Assembly: GCA_965242535.1 (NCBI GenBank)
Contig: OZ251458.1
Location: forward strand, 1,736,001 to 1,800,000
DNA: 64,000 bases
Direction: 5' to 3'
Source: VXRD01 sp965242535
GTDB lineage: Bacteria > Latescibacterota > UBA2968
A program made the position numbers and the translations under genes. Shown here in pieces: positions 23,510 through 32,063 of this stretch. Each line of letters opens with the position of its first letter. The first letter of the stretch is position 1. A model generated the notes under the pieces. It did no database searches. It was not told the DNA's origin and saw only the letters and a list, made by a program, of their open reading frames with translations.

Positions 23510-24748
23510 ATGAAAAATGGAAACGAATTTATTCCCGCACTGCGGGCGCACATGGGCGATTGGGTCTATTATGTGACGTTCCTGCGGATGGATCAAATCG
23601 CCGACCGGATCCACCTTGCTCGGGAAATCCACCCAAGTGCAGTACTCAAGGATATGATCCAGCGTCAGATTACCAACAGGTCGGCTCAAATCTCGGAATA
23701 CCTGTTATCACAGCCTCAGCGATTTTTCAATGCCCTCATCGTCGGGGTCTATGGCGGTGCGCCCGAATGGTATGAATTGGCGATTGGCAAAAATCCCCAG
23801 TTTGATGCAGACGCGCTCCCGAAAGCGTTGGATGGCGTCCTCGGCTTTCTTCGGCTCAATGGGACAGAGACTCTTTTTGCCATTGATGGGCAACACCGCG
23901 TGCAAGGCATTAAACAGGCCCTAGAGAAAAACGAGGAATTGAAGCGCGAAGAAGTGAGCGTCATCTTTGTCGCACATCGCAACGATCAATCCGGGATGGA
24001 GCGGACGCGCCGCCTTTTCTCCACGTTGAATCAGTATGCCAAACCCGTCAGCAAAAGCGAAATCATCGCGTTGGATGAGGACGACATCATCGCGATCACG
24101 ACGCGGGAATTGGTCGAGAAACATCCGCTCTTCCAAGAAAAAATTTCACTGGCAAAAACAAAAGCGGTGGCGGTCAAAGACAACAGGAGTTTCACGACGA
24201 TCATCACCCTCTACGATGTCTTGGAAATTTTATTTCGAAAGAAGGGAAGGGCTTGGAAAGAATTTAAGAGGCACCGGCCGGATGATGATATCATCGCTGA
24301 ATTTTATGCCCAAAGTGACCGATTCTGGAACGCGATGGTCGGACGTTTTTCACCGTTAGAGAAAATTCGCAACAGCCATCCGGGCGATGATATCGCCGGA
24401 CATTATCGCCATAGAAAAGGTGGACATCTGCTGTTTAGACCTGTTGGACTTCTCATTGTCGCTGATGTTGTCAGGCAAGCGAAGGATTCGGGTTTGAGCG
24501 AAAGCGAAGCGATCAAACGGATCTCGAATATCTCGATGGAACTGACAGACGCGCCATGGGTAGGCTTGCTCTGGGACGACACCAATCGACGCATGATCAC
24601 CGCATCGCCGAACCAAAAAGTGGCAAAGCAACTCCTTTTTTATTTTATCGGTGGCGACCTTCAAAGAATGAAAACGAGCAAACGAGACCTCCGCCGGGAA
24701 TACGCGGGGTTGCTCAACAAAATGGAATCGGATGTGCGCTTAGACTGA
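23510..24748 (+). CDS. DGQHR-domain protein (DndB/DpdB-like)
   Basis: A 412-aa protein with the diagnostic FAIDGQHRVQGI segment at about residue 125, followed by RRLFSTLNQYAKPVSKSE, the ParB-like core shared by DndB (phosphorothioation regulator) and DpdB (partner of DpdA in preQ0 insertion). GAGAGG precedes the ATG. It lies 38 nt after the DpdA-like gene and ends at a terminator, closing the operon. Its coding sequence is more GC-rich than the preceding five genes, suggesting it may have been acquired separately. Confidence 0.85.
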   Translation: MKNGNEFIPALRAHMGDWVYYVTFLRMDQIADRIHLAREIHPSAVLKDMIQRQITNRSAQISEYLLSQPQRFFNALIVGVYGGAPEWYELAIGKNPQFDADALPKALDGVLGFLRLNGTETLFAIDGQHRVQGIKQALEKNEELKREEVSVIFVAHRNDQSGMERTRRLFSTLNQYAKPVSKSEIIALDEDDIIAITTRELVEKHPLFQEKISLAKTKAVAVKDNRSFTTIITLYDVLEILFRKKGRAWKEFKRHRPDDDIIAEFYAQSDRFWNAMVGRFSPLEKIRNSHPGDDIAGHYRHRKGGHLLFRPVGLLIVADVVRQAKDSGLSESEAIKRISNISMELTDAPWVGLLWDDTNRRMITASPNQKVAKQLLFYFIGGDLQRMKTSKRDLRREYAGLLNKMESDVRLD

Positions 24749-24797
24749 AATGCGTTGCCCAATCCGTCGGTGGCAGATTGAAAACATCGACCATGCG

Positions 24798-24826
24798 AAA
24801 AGCCCGATGTCGTCTATCGGGCTTTT
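24798..24826 (+). terminator. Rho-independent terminator at the end of the Dpd-like operon
   Basis: AAAAGCCCGAT and ATCGGGCTTTT form an 11-bp stem around a 7-nt loop, 50 bp after the DGQHR gene. Confidence 0.85.
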
Positions 24827-24879
24827 GGTCTGTGGCTGAAGGGATCAACGATGATTTGAGGGGGGCGAGGGGCTTTGCA

Positions 24880-25821
24880 TCACCTCAGCGCGTATTGTCC
24901 CATGCCAAAGCTGGTCCACTTGCCCACATGCACGGACATGCCCAATGCCAGCAACGGGCCAAAGCATTCGAGATCGCCTTCAAACACCACATCCCCCGTA
25001 AAACCGCTTATCTGCATGCGCTGTTGCTTTCGGTTTGAATACCGTTCCCATGTGCGCCAAGTCAAATCGCAACCCGCAGTTTGCACGCCTTTTGCCCGTG
25101 CAATCCAGTCGCTGTAATCCAAGTTGGGCGGCCCATCGCCGTGAAATGCGGACAGTGCCGAATACCGCCGCAACAACGCGCGGATCAACACGGAAAAATT
25201 CAATCCGCGTTGCAACACGCGGTCCGCTTTGAGTTGCGTGGGCGTGAAAAATGAAAGGCGAACCCGCGAGCGTGCTAGGCGGGGCATCACGTCTATCGCC
25301 TGTAGGCGCGGCACCTCGCGTTGCAACACCTCGCTCTGCCCGTCGTAAATCAACTGCCACGATCCATCGGCATCTCGTGCCTCGCCCGCAATTAAATCGC
25401 ACTTGCCGCGTCCGCGCCCAACGCCGGTTTCCCCCATGCGCTGAAACGCATAGATGAAATACGGCATGTAATTCAACGCCTTGCCAATCAGCACCAAACC
25501 GATGGCAAAGCCATCGCCGGGCGCGTAATCGGTCTCGGTCTCGAGCGGCGGTTCGATCACGTAGGGATGCGGCGCGTCTCGATAGCCGCGAAAAATGCCC
25601 TGTGCGTTCTCTACGGCCGTGTCAAATACGTATGGATACACGCATTGCGCCCGAACCAAACACCGCGCACAATCCCCGTGTTGCACGATGCACACGGCCC
25701 GCTTAAACGCAATGCCAAAAGCCCCTCGAAATGTCGATCCCTTATACGGCGGCAGGCGCAGGGGTTGCCGCGCTTGAAAGTGCAATCGCATCTGCGCGAA
25801 GTCCAAGTCGAATTTGAACAT
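24880..25821 (-). CDS. Cas6-like CRISPR RNA-processing RAMP protein (orphan)
   Basis: A 313-aa protein of the RAMP/Cas6 superfamily that cleaves pre-crRNA. The start at 25821 follows GGGAG. The N-terminal RAMP half holds a four-cysteine cluster CIVQHGDCARC followed by C-x5-C spacing, seen in some type III-associated Cas6. The C-terminal half ends with the glycine-rich KWTSFGMGQY. No other cas genes and no repeat-spacer array are visible within the window, so it is solitary here. Confidence 0.75.
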   Translation of the reverse strand: MFKFDLDFAQMRLHFQARQPLRLPPYKGSTFRGAFGIAFKRAVCIVQHGDCARCLVRAQCVYPYVFDTAVENAQGIFRGYRDAPHPYVIEPPLETETDYAPGDGFAIGLVLIGKALNYMPYFIYAFQRMGETGVGRGRGKCDLIAGEARDADGSWQLIYDGQSEVLQREVPRLQAIDVMPRLARSRVRLSFFTPTQLKADRVLQRGLNFSVLIRALLRRYSALSAFHGDGPPNLDYSDWIARAKGVQTAGCDLTWRTWERYSNRKQQRMQISGFTGDVVFEGDLECFGPLLALGMSVHVGKWTSFGMGQYALR

Positions 25822-26033
25822 CGATATCTCCCATTGAAGCAATCATTCTCTTTCGCGTTGCAAACGGCTGATGAAGCGTCAGGCTCGAATTACTCGCCTT
25901 CATACCCCGCTCCGCGCTTTTCGCAGTGCGGGATCCCCAACGCGCCAAAAAAAGTTGCCCTTGAAAGCCTTCTTCAGTATCGTAAATCTGTTCAACAGTC
26001 ACTCGCAGGTAGCCCTCTTTTATTGATTTGATC

Positions 26034-26393
26034 ATGCGTACCGCGCTCCTCATTGTCGATCACGGCTCAAGGCGTGAAGAAGCCAATCAAATGCTTCACA
26101 GCATTGCGGATATCCTGCGCCAAAAACGCCCTCACCTCATCGTTCAAATCGCGCACATGGAACTGGCCGAACCGACGATCGGGCAGGGCATTGCGGCATG
26201 CGTGCGCGAAGGCGCGACTGAAATCGTCGTGCATCCCTACATGCTCTCGCCCGGACGCCATGCCACGCAAGACATCCCGCGCATGGCAACAGAAGCAGCG
26301 GCAGAACATCCCGGCGTCACCCTCCGCGTCACTGCGCCCTTGGGATTGCACGAGAAACTCGGCGAGGTCGTCCTCCTGCGCGCTGATTTGTAG
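26034..26393 (+). CDS. CbiX/SirB-type chelatase, short form
   Basis: A 119-aa single-domain protein. The opening LLIVDHGSRREEAN has the metal-binding His of sirohydrochlorin ferro/cobalto-chelatases, and HPYMLSPGRHATQDIP matches the second conserved His segment. Short CbiX proteins act as homodimers inserting Co or Fe into sirohydrochlorin. No tetrapyrrole gene is adjacent. An upstream TTG at 26028 is an alternative start. Confidence 0.8.
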   Translation: MRTALLIVDHGSRREEANQMLHSIADILRQKRPHLIVQIAHMELAEPTIGQGIAACVREGATEIVVHPYMLSPGRHATQDIPRMATEAAAEHPGVTLRVTAPLGLHEKLGEVVLLRADL

Positions 26394-26443
26394 ATAAAGA
26401 AGCTCCCCAACTTATCTTTTTTATTTCACTCCTCGCATCTCAC

Positions 26444-27181
26444 CTACATAAACATCCCGCCGTCGACCATCAGGGTTTGCCCGGTGACCATGCCCGCGTT
26501 GGCGATCAAAGAATGGGCCACTTCTGCGACATCGTCGGGCGTTGCCACGCGGCCCAACGGGGTTTCATCGCCGTATTTCTCAACGTGATCCCGGTGGTCG
26601 TCCACCCAGCGCGTGAGCACGACGCCGGGGGCGATGCCGTTGACGCGCACCTCGGGGGCGAGCACGCGGGCGAGGGATTTGGTCACGCTGATGGCCGCGG
26701 CTTTGGATGCGGCGTAGGCGATAGAACTGCCCATGCCCGTTATCCCGGCCACGGATGCGATATTCACAATGCACCCCTTGCTGGCCTTCAACGCGGGAGC
26801 CGCGGCCCTCGAGCAACGAAACAATCCCACCACATTCACATCCATAATCTCGAACCAGTACGCGTCTTTCAACCCCTCCAAATCCTCGAGATCGACAAAA
26901 TGCGTCATCCCCGCGTTGTTGATCAACGCGTCGATGCGTCCGAAACGATCCGCAGTCGCCTGCATCATCGCCCGCACCGCGGAATCATCTGTCACACTCG
27001 CGCAATAAATCATGGCGTCTCGGCCCAACGCTTCGATCTCCTGTTGCGTGGCCTCGGCCTCGGCTTTTGACCGCGAGTAATTGATCGCCACATGGGCGCC
27101 TTCTCGCGCCAGCCGAAGCGCGCACGCCCGGCCAATACCCGTGCCGCCGCCGGTAATCACCGCGACTTTGTCTGCCAGCAT
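26444..27181 (-). CDS. Short-chain dehydrogenase/reductase (FabG-like)
   Basis: A 245-aa Rossmann enzyme: TGGGTGIG nucleotide-binding motif, INNAG, and the catalytic Ser/Tyr/Lys in ASVAGITGMGSSIAYAASKAA. The C-terminus MVTGQTLMVDGGMFM is typical. The start at 27181 follows GAGGAG; the upstream extension is unrelated sequence. It lies 10 nt downstream of an enolase-superfamily gene, so the two probably act on the same sugar acid or polyol rather than in fatty-acid synthesis. Confidence 0.87.
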   Translation of the reverse strand: MLADKVAVITGGGTGIGRACALRLAREGAHVAINYSRSKAEAEATQQEIEALGRDAMIYCASVTDDSAVRAMMQATADRFGRIDALINNAGMTHFVDLEDLEGLKDAYWFEIMDVNVVGLFRCSRAAAPALKASKGCIVNIASVAGITGMGSSIAYAASKAAAISVTKSLARVLAPEVRVNGIAPGVVLTRWVDDHRDHVEKYGDETPLGRVATPDDVAEVAHSLIANAGMVTGQTLMVDGGMFM

Positions 27182-27191
27182 ACCGTTCTCC

Positions 27192-28331
27192 TCACAATGT
27201 GCCAATCCGTTGCTTCTCAAAAAACGCCCAATCCCATTCGGCACCCCATCCGGGCAGATCGGGCGGCGCGATACAGCCATCCTCGGGCATGGGGGGATTT
27301 TGCAGGCCGATTTCCCGACCGCGCACATCCCGAGAACCGCCTGGGAAAAACTCGTAATAACTCGTGTTCGACAGGGCGCAAACCAGATGGGCATGCACCA
27401 GGCCAAACAACCCGCCCGGGCCATTGAGTTCGATCATCGCGCCGTGCATCTCCGCCAAATGCGCGAGTTTCAAAAGCCCAGTCGTTCCCACTCGGGCATT
27501 GGCGCGCAGCGCGTCTGTCGCGCCGGAAATCAGCCATTGCGCGCTGAGCTCCACATCGTGCATCAGGGTTTCGGGGGCCAAAATGGGAATGTCCAGCGCG
27601 GCGCACAAGCGTTGCAAATTCTTTTGATCGCGGTCGGGCAATGGCTCTTCAAACCATCCAAATTGCAACTCCTCCAGCACCTTCCCCACCCGAATCGCGT
27701 CTCGCAACCCGTAATCGCACCCCGCGGCATCGTGCAAAATATCGACCCCGTCGCCCACCGCGTCTCGCACCGCCCGAAAACACGCGATATTCTCGTTCGC
27801 CGTGCCGCCGAAGTGATCTTTGACCGCGACAAATCCGCGTGCCACCGCTGTGGTCGCATCGGCTACGGCGTCATCTTTTGACCCACTCTTGAAATTGTAA
27901 TACGCCGGGCAATCGCGCCGCGCTCGGCCGATGAGGGCGCACACCGGCAAGCCCGCGACCTTGCCCGCGATATCCCACAGGCAGTTGTCAAACGCGCCGA
28001 ACCAACCGGGGCGCGTGAACATGCCGCGCGTTGCTCCGTGCAATTTTTGAACGAGGCGTTCCCGATCAAAGGGATCTTCGCCGATAGCGAGCAACCGCAG
28101 TTGTGCCAAGTCTTCGGCCCGCATCGTCGTATAACGCGCATCGCCCACCGTGCAGATCCCTTCCACATCCCCGTCGGTCTTCACGTGCAAAACGTGGATG
28201 TGCTCGGTCGAAGACCCCGTGCCTCGGCGCACCCACCGCTCGAGCGCGCCGAGACCCGCCCGTTCCATTTGAAACCGCCCGGTATTGGTGGGCAACTCAA
28301 AAACCGATATTTCAATCGCTCGAATTTTCAC
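27192..28331 (-). CDS. Enolase-superfamily dehydratase (mandelate racemase/muconate-lactonizing type)
   Basis: A 379-aa protein with an N-terminal capping domain and a barrel whose metal ligands appear as DILHD, WFEEPLPD and ILAPE. Superfamily members abstract an alpha-proton from sugar acids and dehydrate or racemise them. FVAVKDHF holds the probable lysine of the second strand. A GTG start at 28331 follows AGGAGCG. Co-directional with the SDR gene, it suggests a short sugar-acid catabolic step. Confidence 0.85.
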   Translation of the reverse strand: MKIRAIEISVFELPTNTGRFQMERAGLGALERWVRRGTGSSTEHIHVLHVKTDGDVEGICTVGDARYTTMRAEDLAQLRLLAIGEDPFDRERLVQKLHGATRGMFTRPGWFGAFDNCLWDIAGKVAGLPVCALIGRARRDCPAYYNFKSGSKDDAVADATTAVARGFVAVKDHFGGTANENIACFRAVRDAVGDGVDILHDAAGCDYGLRDAIRVGKVLEELQFGWFEEPLPDRDQKNLQRLCAALDIPILAPETLMHDVELSAQWLISGATDALRANARVGTTGLLKLAHLAEMHGAMIELNGPGGLFGLVHAHLVCALSNTSYYEFFPGGSRDVRGREIGLQNPPMPEDGCIAPPDLPGWGAEWDWAFFEKQRIGTL

Positions 28332-28346
28332 AACGCGCTCCTGTTT

Positions 28347-29003
28347 TCAAAACAAACTCCTGCGTCCATAGAGGCTGCAAATCGGGCATCGATGCGGGTC
28401 GTGCCCTCTCGCCGGGCAAAACTCGCGCCCAAAAAAGATGATTTGCAAATGCAGGTCATTCCAAATTTCCATTGGGAAAACGCGCTTCAAATCGCGCTCG
28501 GTCTGCACCACATTCCTGCCGCTGGACAAGGCCCATCGGTACGCGAGGCGGTGGATATGCGTATCGACGGGAAAGGCCGGCACCCCAAAGGCCTGGGACA
28601 TCACCACAGCCGCGGTCTTGTGCCCCACGCCGGGCAGGGCTTCGAGGGCCTCGTAAGACTTTGGCACCTCGCCGCCGTGCTCGTCCAACAACATGCGGGA
28701 CAACTCCCAAATCGCCCGCGATTTTCGAGGGGCCAACCCGCAGGAGCGGATCGCATCCTCAATTTCCTCCACCGGCAACGCGACCATTTTCTGCGGCGTA
28801 TCCGCCCTGGCAAACAGCATCGGCGTCACTTGATTGACCCGCACATCGGTACATTGCGCGGACAACAGCACGGCGATCAGCAGGGTATAGGCGCTGTCGT
28901 GTTGCAACGGCCCTTTGGGATGGGGATACAATTCGTTCAAAATTTGGACGATCCCCTCGGCTTTTTCGGCTTTGGTGACACGCTTTCCCAAGGTTGGCTC
29001 CAA
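28347..29003 (-). CDS. nth: Endonuclease III (DNA glycosylase/AP lyase)
   Basis: A 218-aa base-excision repair enzyme for oxidised pyrimidines. The helix-hairpin-helix LPGVGHKTAAVV carries the catalytic Lys, and FPVDTHIHR the catalytic Asp. The start appears to be TTG at 29003. The C-terminal cluster segment CPARGHDPHRCPIC has only three cysteines with a nine-residue first gap, instead of the classical C-x6-C-x2-C-x5-C, so a normal 4Fe-4S cluster may be absent or use another ligand. Confidence 0.9.
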   Translation of the reverse strand: MEPTLGKRVTKAEKAEGIVQILNELYPHPKGPLQHDSAYTLLIAVLLSAQCTDVRVNQVTPMLFARADTPQKMVALPVEEIEDAIRSCGLAPRKSRAIWELSRMLLDEHGGEVPKSYEALEALPGVGHKTAAVVMSQAFGVPAFPVDTHIHRLAYRWALSSGRNVVQTERDLKRVFPMEIWNDLHLQIIFFGREFCPARGHDPHRCPICSLYGRRSLF

Positions 29004-29013
29004 TCAGGGGAGA

Positions 29014-29123
29014 GGTGAGACGGAAGACGGAAGACGGGAGACGGAAGACGGGAGAAGCAATCGCAATCGTAGGGACAGGCCCCCGTGCCTGTCCGAAGAT
29101 ACAAGAGGGGAGACGGGAGACGG
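29014..29123. repeat. Heptamer-like tract flanking a REP palindrome
   Basis: GAGACGG/AAGACGG/GAGACGG units on both sides of a perfect GGACAGGC...GCCTGTCC palindrome at about 29069-29094. The two repeat classes also co-occur upstream of 2380 and 37764. Confidence 0.8.
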
Positions 29124-29270
29124 GAGAGGGCCGCACATCCGCCCCAAAGGCAATCCACCCAATCCCCACAGCTTATGGACTGATCGCTATCTCCAAATCA
29201 AAAAGCGGCATGGAATGCATGCCGCTTTTGAGTTGTGCATCGTGGATGGCATCGCCGCGAGGGGCGTGTG

Positions 29271-30467
29271 TTATTGGGCCTCTTCTTCTCCGCCGCCCAT
29301 CGGGTTGAGGATGCGATCGATTTGGTCTTCGCAGTATTTCTTGTATTGGCGATCTCCCAACCCTTTTTTGTAGTGCGTAATGGCGGTTTCCTTTTGCCCG
29401 AGTTCGCGGTAACAATCGCCCAAAATGACATTGGCGGGCACTTTCCATCGAGACGAAGACACGGCCTTTTTGGCGTGGCGAATGGCATTTTGATATTGCT
29501 TGAGTTCAAAATAGGGCACGGATATCCGATAATTTGCCTCGGACGTATTCTTGATGCCCAGGGCTTTTCGGTAGGAAGCGATCGATTTTGTGTACTGTTT
29601 GGCATCTGAATAGGCTTTGCCCAGTGCCGTGTGAACCGTTGCGTTTTGGGGATCGACCTGTGCGGCTTTTGAAAGCACGGAAATCGCTTTGGTGTTTTGC
29701 TTCATCACCTGATAGACCGCGGCTAATTTCAACCGGGACGTCGTGTCTTTGGCATCGGCTTTGATGGCGTTTAAGTACGCACGGGCCGCGCTGTTGTTTT
29801 TGCCGGTCGCCTTGAAAATATCGCCCAAAACGCGATGTGCTTTGCCGTGATCTGGCTTGAGGTCGATGGCGGTTTCGAGTGCTTCGCGCGCGGCATTGAT
29901 GGCACGCGCTTTCGTATGCGCCAATCCCAAATTGTAAAACACGCCCGCATCTGACGGATCGACTTGCGTGGCACTTTCGTATTCCGTTGCCGCGGCCTTG
30001 TAATTGCGCCGCGTGAACAAATTGTTGCCCTCTCTGATATAGGCCGCCTTCAACCTGTTCCGCGTTTTATCCGCTTCAAAATTGGGATCGATCGCCAGCA
30101 CCTTTTTTAGGCTCGCCTGCGCGCCTGTGTTGTCTTTGGTCTGCAACTGCAATTCGCCCAGTTCAAAATAAGCCGCGGCGTAATCCGTCTTGATGGAGGT
30201 CGCCATCTTGAAGGCTTCGATGGCATCCTTGTAATTTCGCAACTTTTGATAGGTCTTGCCCATCGCGCGGTATGCCTGCGCGTTTTTGCCATCGCTTTTG
30301 ACGGCCTCTTCAAAGGCTGTGAGCGCTTCTCGATAGCGCCGCTTTTTGAATAAATCCTGTCCTGCATGATACTTTTCAGCCGATTCTGGACTCACACCTT
30401 GTGCGAGGGCAGAACCAGCCGCCAGCACAGACAATGAAAGCATCGCGAGAAGGAAACGCATTCGCAT
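29271..30467 (-). CDS. Secreted TPR protein
   Basis: A 398-aa protein with a signal peptide (MRMRFLLAMLSLSVLAAGSALA) and about nine tetratricopeptide repeats with the usual A-x-Y/N-LG pattern (for example AAAYFELGELQLQ and AGVFYNLGLAHTK). It is likely periplasmic and a scaffold for protein-protein contact. The start at 30467 follows AGGAGAT. It closes the ExbB/ExbD/TonB operon, suggesting a periplasmic partner of that energised complex. Confidence 0.88.
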   Translation of the reverse strand: MRMRFLLAMLSLSVLAAGSALAQGVSPESAEKYHAGQDLFKKRRYREALTAFEEAVKSDGKNAQAYRAMGKTYQKLRNYKDAIEAFKMATSIKTDYAAAYFELGELQLQTKDNTGAQASLKKVLAIDPNFEADKTRNRLKAAYIREGNNLFTRRNYKAAATEYESATQVDPSDAGVFYNLGLAHTKARAINAAREALETAIDLKPDHGKAHRVLGDIFKATGKNNSAARAYLNAIKADAKDTTSRLKLAAVYQVMKQNTKAISVLSKAAQVDPQNATVHTALGKAYSDAKQYTKSIASYRKALGIKNTSEANYRISVPYFELKQYQNAIRHAKKAVSSSRWKVPANVILGDCYRELGQKETAITHYKKGLGDRQYKKYCEDQIDRILNPMGGGEEEAQ

Positions 30468-30581
30468 GGGAAAATCTCCTGTATTTTGAACGTTGACGAG
30501 GACTTGAAACTCGGACTGCACTGATGCAAAAAGGCCATTGCCCACCGTGCACAATGGCCTCTGCTGCGATCGATCGCCGCC

Positions 30582-31229
30582 TCAATTCAGCCGGAAAGAA
30601 ATCGGCTGCGTCATCCAAACGGAAACCGGCTTGTCATTTTGCTGGGCGGGCTTGAACTTGAATTGCAAAATGGCATCGACCGCCGCTTGCCGGAAAATCT
30701 CTTGGCCCCGAAGCACGGTCACATTGCTGACCCGACCGCCCTTATCGACCAAAAACTTCAAAAACACTTTGCCCGTCAACCCGGCTTTGCGGGCGATTTC
30801 GGGATAGGCAGGCGCGACCGAATGCACGAGTTCCGGTTTTTGCTCCACCATGTAAAACTCGAGAATTTCTTCTTCATCTTCACCCGACCCCGGAGGTGGC
30901 GGAGGAGGCAAATCGACCAGGGCATCGTCAAAATCGAGATCGGTGCTCTCGATGGTCACATCGTCGGGCACGTCGTCGCTCTCGGTTTCGATGGGCACTG
31001 CGGGGCGCGGCGGCGGCGGCGGGCGTTTGATCTGCTGGGTTTCCGGGATATCCACGGTTTCGATAATGATCTGTTTCTTCTGGCGATTGCTCGCAGACGC
31101 CTCAAAGGATGGAAAAATCACGGCAATGGTCGTGTGCAGGATGAACGTGATCGCCGTGCAAATTCCAAAAACCTTGTTGTACCTGCGGCGCAAATCGGCT
31201 TCGGGTGCTTTTCCTCGGATCATTGCCAT
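30582..31229 (-). CDS. TonB-family energy transducer
   Basis: A 215-aa protein: cytoplasmic basic N-terminus, a membrane helix (FGICTAITFILHTTIAVIF), a proline-rich, acidic periplasmic spacer with PPPPPRP and PPPPPPG runs, and a C-terminal TonB domain with PAYPEIARKAGLTGKVFLKF. It transmits proton-motive force from ExbB/ExbD to outer-membrane receptors. No receptor gene is in the window. The preceding ExbD gene ends 3 nt upstream. Confidence 0.9.
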   Translation of the reverse strand: MAMIRGKAPEADLRRRYNKVFGICTAITFILHTTIAVIFPSFEASASNRQKKQIIIETVDIPETQQIKRPPPPPRPAVPIETESDDVPDDVTIESTDLDFDDALVDLPPPPPPGSGEDEEEILEFYMVEQKPELVHSVAPAYPEIARKAGLTGKVFLKFLVDKGGRVSNVTVLRGQEIFRQAAVDAILQFKFKPAQQNDKPVSVWMTQPISFRLN

Positions 31230-31232
31230 GGC

Positions 31233-31640
31233 TTACCCCTCTCGGTTGGTCGCAAAATTGATACGCAGGGCATCGGCTTTTCGCAACTCTTCCATCACAC
31301 TGCTGATCAACCCGTAAGGCGCGCGGTAGTCGCATTTGAGCGATACGACCATGCGGGGGTCTTTGACGCGGCGGTCGTAGAAAATCCCGGCTACTTGATC
31401 GAGATTGGCCAGCTTGTCGTCAATGTAGATCCTGCGGTCGGCAGAAACCCACAAATAGTTGATGTGACGGCGTTTTTTCAGCTCTTCAATTTTTTCGGCC
31501 TTGGGCATGATGATGCCCGACACGCGGAAGCGAACAAAAACCGTGGATACCATAAAAAAGATGAGCAACAAAAACGTAATGTCGGCCATCGACCCGGTGG
31601 GGATGCTCTGTGCGATACTGCCTTTTTTTTTGAAATTCAT
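31233..31640 (-). CDS. ExbD/TolR-family protein, second copy
   Basis: A 135-aa inner-membrane protein with one N-terminal helix (MADITFLLLIFFMVSTVF) including the conserved proton-path Asp, then a periplasmic domain. It differs clearly from the other ExbD (31656-32060), so the two probably form a heteromeric assembly, as in double-ExbD loci of the Bacteroidetes and their relatives. Confidence 0.9.
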   Translation of the reverse strand: MNFKKKGSIAQSIPTGSMADITFLLLIFFMVSTVFVRFRVSGIIMPKAEKIEELKKRRHINYLWVSADRRIYIDDKLANLDQVAGIFYDRRVKDPRMVVSLKCDYRAPYGLISSVMEELRKADALRINFATNREG

Positions 31641-31655
31641 AACGACCTCCCGAAC

Positions 31656-32060
31656 TCACTCGCTGGGCGAGGCGAGCGAAATTTTATCCGCGCCCGACAA
31701 TTTCACTTCGTCGAGCACGTCGATGAATTTCTCATAAGGCGTTTCTTCGTCGGCCTTTAATGAGATGATCAGCTTGTCGTTTTGCGCCAATCGTTGCTCG
31801 ATATCCGCCCGAAGCTGATTCAGCGGCATGGTTTGTTCCAGATTGATGAGAATCTCCCCATTGACATTGACCCAGATGTTGCAAATGTTCTTCTTCTGGA
31901 TTTTCTTCGACTCGCCCGGCGGCGGCAAGTGCATGCCGATGCCCTTGTCTTGGTTCATCGTGGTGGTCACCAAAAAAAACACGAGCAACAGAAACACGAT
32001 ATCTGCCATAGACCCGGTGGGGATTTCAGGTGAAGATTTTTCGCGTCGCTGAAGGGCCAT
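31656..32060 (-). CDS. ExbD/TolR-family protein, first copy
   Basis: A 134-aa protein whose membrane segment MADIVFLLLVFFLVTTTM carries the conserved Asp, with a short periplasmic domain. It lies 3 nt after exbB and 15 nt before the second ExbD gene. Confidence 0.9.
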   Translation of the reverse strand: MALQRREKSSPEIPTGSMADIVFLLLVFFLVTTTMNQDKGIGMHLPPPGESKKIQKKNICNIWVNVNGEILINLEQTMPLNQLRADIEQRLAQNDKLIISLKADEETPYEKFIDVLDEVKLSGADKISLASPSE

Positions 32061-32063
32061 GGT

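Noticed and set aside
25742..26053. 103-aa minus-strand ORF upstream of cas6
   Set aside because: It overlaps the Cas6 start in another frame and the CbiX start; no recognisable features. The remaining gap shows nothing convincing.
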